Shown piece after piece: positions 61,965-64,000 of a DNA stretch of 64,000 bases. Position 1 is the stretch's first letter. Each line of letters starts with the position of its first letter. The stretch is from Massilistercora timonensis. Its GTDB lineage: Bacteria > Bacillota > Clostridia > Lachnospirales > Lachnospiraceae. Below the pieces are notes generated by a model that searched no databases, was not told the DNA's origin, and worked only from the letters and a program-made list of their open reading frames with translations. A program made the translations under genes and the position numbers. Where the stretch lies: positions 1,674,001 through 1,738,000 of the forward strand of contig NZ_LT990039.1 of NCBI RefSeq assembly GCF_900312975.1, given 5' to 3'.

Positions 61965-63064
61965 TGAGCAGACTTTTTATTTATGACGAGAACATGACGG
62001 ACGAGCGGGCCAAAATCACGGTTGCCAAAATGGCGGCAATTTCCGACATTGTGGCACCGGAAAAAGAGTATATCCAGTACAGTGCCCAGGGAGCCGTCAC
62101 AATTATGGCCGGGTGCGTCATTGCGGTAGGGGAAAACGCAGTATTCAAGACGGCGGAAACCGTACTTACCAAAGCCAATTTGGACCAGGGAAGCGATTTT
62201 GTACACGGTTCGGACTATTACATTTACATTTGTGACCCTGGGACGGACGCCCAGGACGAACTTTATTTGATTTCCTTAAATTCTTCCTGGCCGGACGGGG
62301 ACGCCTGGGACGATACCAATACCCGTAAAATCGGCGGTTTCCATTATGGCCGTGTAAGGAATACGGACGATTACGGGCGTGCGGTCAATGCGTCCGGGTC
62401 CGTAAGGGGCAGCGGTTGGGAGAACAACACCCGTGTGGATATTCTGCCTAACAGTGTATGGACCACAAAGCACCGTCCGAAATGCGACCCGTCCGGTATG
62501 GTGTACCTGGGGAACGCATTATGGGGAGACATTTACCTTTCCAGTGATGACGGGGCAAATGGTTTACAATCCGTGTATGGCGGCACGCCGATAACCGGAA
62601 CCGAGGGCCTTAACTGGTATATTGCAGGAGAACGGGCCAGACGTGTAGGGAAACGCTTGCCGGATTACATGGAATTTACCGTGGCAGCAGACGGAAGCCC
62701 CCAGGGCCTTGACGCTTCCAACGCCAACGGACACACGGCCACCACAAACAAGGCAAGAACCGCAGTTGGAAAGATTGCCAACGCCATAAGTGCTTTAAAT
62801 ATTTGTGACCTGGTGGGTAATGTGTGGAAGTGGCTTAATGAACTTTTGCACGACCCAACGGCGGCAAGTGCGGCATGGTATGACGTTTTCGGTGGCGGCT
62901 ACGGTCAAGCGCATATGTATTCAAGCACTGGCTTGCACGCCCTCATTGGCGGCGGCAGTTGGAGCGACGGCGTGCTTTGCGGTTCGCGGGCCGTCGGTTG
63001 CTACAATTACCCGTGGGGCGTTTACACGAACATTGGCGTGTGGTGCGTGTGTGACAGTCTGTAA
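61964..63064 (+). CDS. DGR-diversified phage adhesin (C-type lectin/FGE fold)
   Basis: 366 residues, the target of the retroelement. The N-terminal about 115 residues are a beta tail-attachment domain. The C-terminal part is an FGE-sulfatase/C-type-lectin-like domain: RRVGKRLPDYMEFTVAADGS, the signature DLVGNVWKWLNE, GGGYGQAHMYSSTG, then the VR-encoded IGGGSWSDGVLCGSRAV and YPWGVYTNIGVWCVCDSL. Eight residues (332, 334, 335, 338, 345, 347, 352, 354) differ from the template and line up with the exposed ligand face in known DGR proteins. It most likely binds the host receptor. Confidence 0.93.
   Translation: MSRLFIYDENMTDERAKITVAKMAAISDIVAPEKEYIQYSAQGAVTIMAGCVIAVGENAVFKTAETVLTKANLDQGSDFVHGSDYYIYICDPGTDAQDELYLISLNSSWPDGDAWDDTNTRKIGGFHYGRVRNTDDYGRAVNASGSVRGSGWENNTRVDILPNSVWTTKHRPKCDPSGMVYLGNALWGDIYLSSDDGANGLQSVYGGTPITGTEGLNWYIAGERARRVGKRLPDYMEFTVAADGSPQGLDASNANGHTATTNKARTAVGKIANAISALNICDLVGNVWKWLNELLHDPTAASAAWYDVFGGGYGQAHMYSSTGLHALIGGGSWSDGVLCGSRAVGCYNYPWGVYTNIGVWCVCDSL
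62928..63055 (+). repeat. DGR variable repeat (VR)
   Basis: 128 bases, colinear with the template at 63555-63682. There are 12 mismatches: 11 at template A (8 to G, 3 to T) and one template G to VR T at 63022 (63649 in TR), a silent GTG-GTT change. The last bases GTGTGGTGCGTGTGTGAC are identical and would be the initiation-of-mutagenic-homing end. Confidence 0.95.
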
Positions 63065-63068
63065 TCCC

Positions 63069-63097
63069 GTAGGGGTGGGCGAAAGCCCAACCCCTAC
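63069..63097 (+). promoter_or_regulatory. DGR target hairpin with GAAA tetraloop
   Basis: GTAGGGGTGGGC (63069-63080), loop GAAA, GCCCAACCCCTAC (63085-63097), one bulged A. Five bases after the adhesin stop and 14 after VR. A GC-rich stem with GAAA loop placed just beyond VR is required for efficient homing in the Bordetella phage DGR, so this is probably the equivalent recognition element. Confidence 0.8.
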
Positions 63098-63117
63098 AAC
63101 GAAGAGGAAAAGAAGTA

Positions 63118-63516
63118 ATGGCAGAGGAAAAAGAACCGGAACAAATAGACGCCTACATGGGCACTATGGAATTGTACCAAAAAATTTATGATTTTCTTTT
63201 ATACATTTACCCTATCCTGGCCCAGTTTCCGAAATTTGAAAAGTTTGCATTGCAGACGCAGATTAAGACGGCAATATTTGAAATGCTAAAAGATGTAATC
63301 CGTTTCAAGAAAACGGGTACGAAAAGCCATATTTATGCGGCGGACGTGGAATTGCAGCAGATTAAAACATTGATACGTCTATCCTACGATTTGCAGTATA
63401 AAGCAATAAGCAAGCACCGCTATGAGGTCATCAGCCGCCACACCAGGGCAATAGGCGGCACCATGAACGGCGTCATTGAAGCGGTAAAGGCCGGAACCTG
63501 GAAACCGGATAAGTAA
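63118..63516 (+). CDS. avd: DGR accessory variability determinant Avd
   Basis: 132 residues, four-helix-bundle pattern: MELYQKIYDFLLYIYPILAQ, PKFEKFALQTQIKTAIFEML, YAADVELQQIKTLIRLSYDL and the final YEVISRHTRAIGGTMNGVIE. Basic residues cluster on helices (RFKKTGTKSH). Avd pentamers bind the reverse transcriptase and the template RNA in the BPP-1 system. The VR-hairpin-avd-TR-RT order matches BPP-1. ATG 63118 with AGAGGAAAAGAAGTA. Confidence 0.93.
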   Translation: MAEEKEPEQIDAYMGTMELYQKIYDFLLYIYPILAQFPKFEKFALQTQIKTAIFEMLKDVIRFKKTGTKSHIYAADVELQQIKTLIRLSYDLQYKAISKHRYEVISRHTRAIGGTMNGVIEAVKAGTWKPDK

Positions 63517-63554
63517 ATGATTTGGGGAAACTGTTAATTCGCACCGGGCCTTTC

Positions 63555-63682
63555 CTGGCTTGCACGCCCTCATTGGCGGCGGCAATTGGAACAACGGCGT
63601 GCATTGCGGTTCACGGGCCGTCAATTGCAACAATTACCCGTGGAACGTGAACACGAACATTGGCGTGTGGTGCGTGTGTGAC
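63555..63682 (+). ncRNA. DGR template repeat (TR)
   Basis: 128 bases, non-coding copy with many AAC/AAT codons in the adhesin frame (it would read IGGGNWNNGVHCGSRAV, NCNNYPWNVNTNIG). These are codons whose A positions can give 15 different residues. The matching VR positions have lost A at 11 sites. It lies between avd and the reverse transcriptase gene and is expected to be transcribed as the structured template RNA. Confidence 0.95.
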
Positions 63683-63850
63683 TAATCGGCATTTTCAGAC
63701 ACAGAAGCCCCTAAAAAGGCCACTGGCAAAGATTTATCAATCTATCTTTATGATAAGTCAGACGGTTTTCCCGTTCCGGCGTTTGTCCGGACAAATTAAC
63801 AAAGGCACCGCCTTTTGAGTAAAAAATATTTGAAAATTGGTAGGGCAAAA
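63683..63850 (+). other. spacer between TR and reverse transcriptase
   Basis: 168 bases with no convincing gene. A small stem TCCGG...CCGGA lies near 63774-63790. In the BPP-1 DGR the bases around TR are part of the template RNA and bind RT/Avd, so this spacer probably belongs to that RNA. Confidence 0.5.
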
Positions 63851-64000
63851 ATGAAAACAGTTAAAGGATTACATGAGAAAATGTACACCTTTGACAATGC
63901 CAATATCTCATTCCACAAAGCCGCAGAAAATAAGCGGTTCCATGAAGAGGTATTGGCTTTTTCTATGTCAAAGGAAGATGAACTATTAAGGGCGTGCGAG
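63851..64000 (+). CDS. DGR reverse transcriptase (N-terminal fragment, cut by window end)
   Basis: Fifty codons from ATG 63851: MKTVKGLHEKMYTFDNANIS and FHKAAENKRFHEEVLAF. This matches the start of DGR/group II-like reverse transcriptases (LYEKI...NL..A...A...K....V). Catalytic motifs (YxDD) are beyond the window. Identity rests on this N terminus plus TR, VR and Avd. Confidence 0.85.
   Translation, partial: MKTVKGLHEKMYTFDNANISFHKAAENKRFHEEVLAFSMSKEDELLRACE

Larger units (their letters stand above)
35640..64000 (+). mobile_element. siphovirus-type prophage or phage-plasmid (right end beyond window)
   Basis: All genes point the same way and follow a phage order: small early genes, replication/partition, nuclease, terminase, portal, protease, capsid, connectors, tail, baseplate, DGR. 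No integrase, lysis or repressor gene is recognised in the window, so these are presumably to the right. The left limit is set by the end of the CvpA operon and by the abrupt loss of GATC sites after 35,603. Confidence 0.92.

Noticed and set aside
1-64000. tRNA or rRNA genes
   Set aside because: I looked for the T-loop pattern GGTTCGAATC and rRNA landmarks and saw none; a tRNA scan was not possible.

Overview
The window comes from a low-GC Gram-positive spore former of the class Clostridia, most likely Lachnospiraceae. The signs are spoVG, yabP/yabQ, a spoIIE-type phosphatase, a CotS-like coat kinase, a DnaD/DnaC-type replication pair, a T-box leader in front of a short archaeal-type ProRS, the paired glgC/glgD arrangement, and strong AGGAGG-type ribosome binding sites. 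No taxonomic search could be run, so the family assignment is an inference.

Positions 1 to about 35,600 are ordinary chromosome. In order: replication restart proteins (dnaC-like, dnaD-like) and murC on the minus strand; glgC-glgD-spoVG; an RluA-type pseudouridine synthase; T-box plus proS; a REP-associated tyrosine transposase (RAYT) and cca; a CotS-like protein; phosphoglucomutase; the HU-rqcP-yabP-yabQ-divIC-spoIIE-tilS-hpt-ftsH cluster typical of sporulating Firmicutes; a GH13 enzyme; map, pfk, dnaX-ybaB-recR, a LacI regulator, transaldolase and split transketolase; then three envelope proteins (LysM, DUF5711-like, CvpA-like). Six copies of a palindromic repeat of about 60 bp are scattered through 6.7-24.5 kb. 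Two of them flank the RAYT gene as inverted copies, and one is translated in frame inside the pseudouridine synthase.

From about 35.64 kb to the window end there is a siphovirus-type prophage or phage-plasmid, entirely on the plus strand. It has a small early cluster whose genes share one ribosome-binding cassette, a cytosine-C5 methyltransferase split at a G9 tract, an HUH replication initiator with ParA and ParB, a VRR-NUC nuclease and a possible late regulator. HNH, terminase, portal, ClpP-like protease, HK97 capsid, connectors, tail tube, a frameshifted tail assembly chaperone with a CCCAAAC slippery site, tape measure, distal tail and baseplate genes follow. By eye this whole 28 kb contains no GATC, although the adjacent chromosome is full of them.

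The phage ends in a diversity-generating retroelement (DGR). A C-type-lectin/FGE-like receptor-binding protein carries a 128-bp variable repeat at its 3' end. Five bases after its stop is a GAAA-tetraloop hairpin, then an Avd gene, a 128-bp template repeat, and the start of a reverse transcriptase cut by the window edge. Eleven of the twelve VR/TR differences fall at template adenines and the twelfth is silent, which is the signature of adenine-directed mutagenic retrohoming. This is the standout system of the window: a phage tail adhesin that is being diversified.
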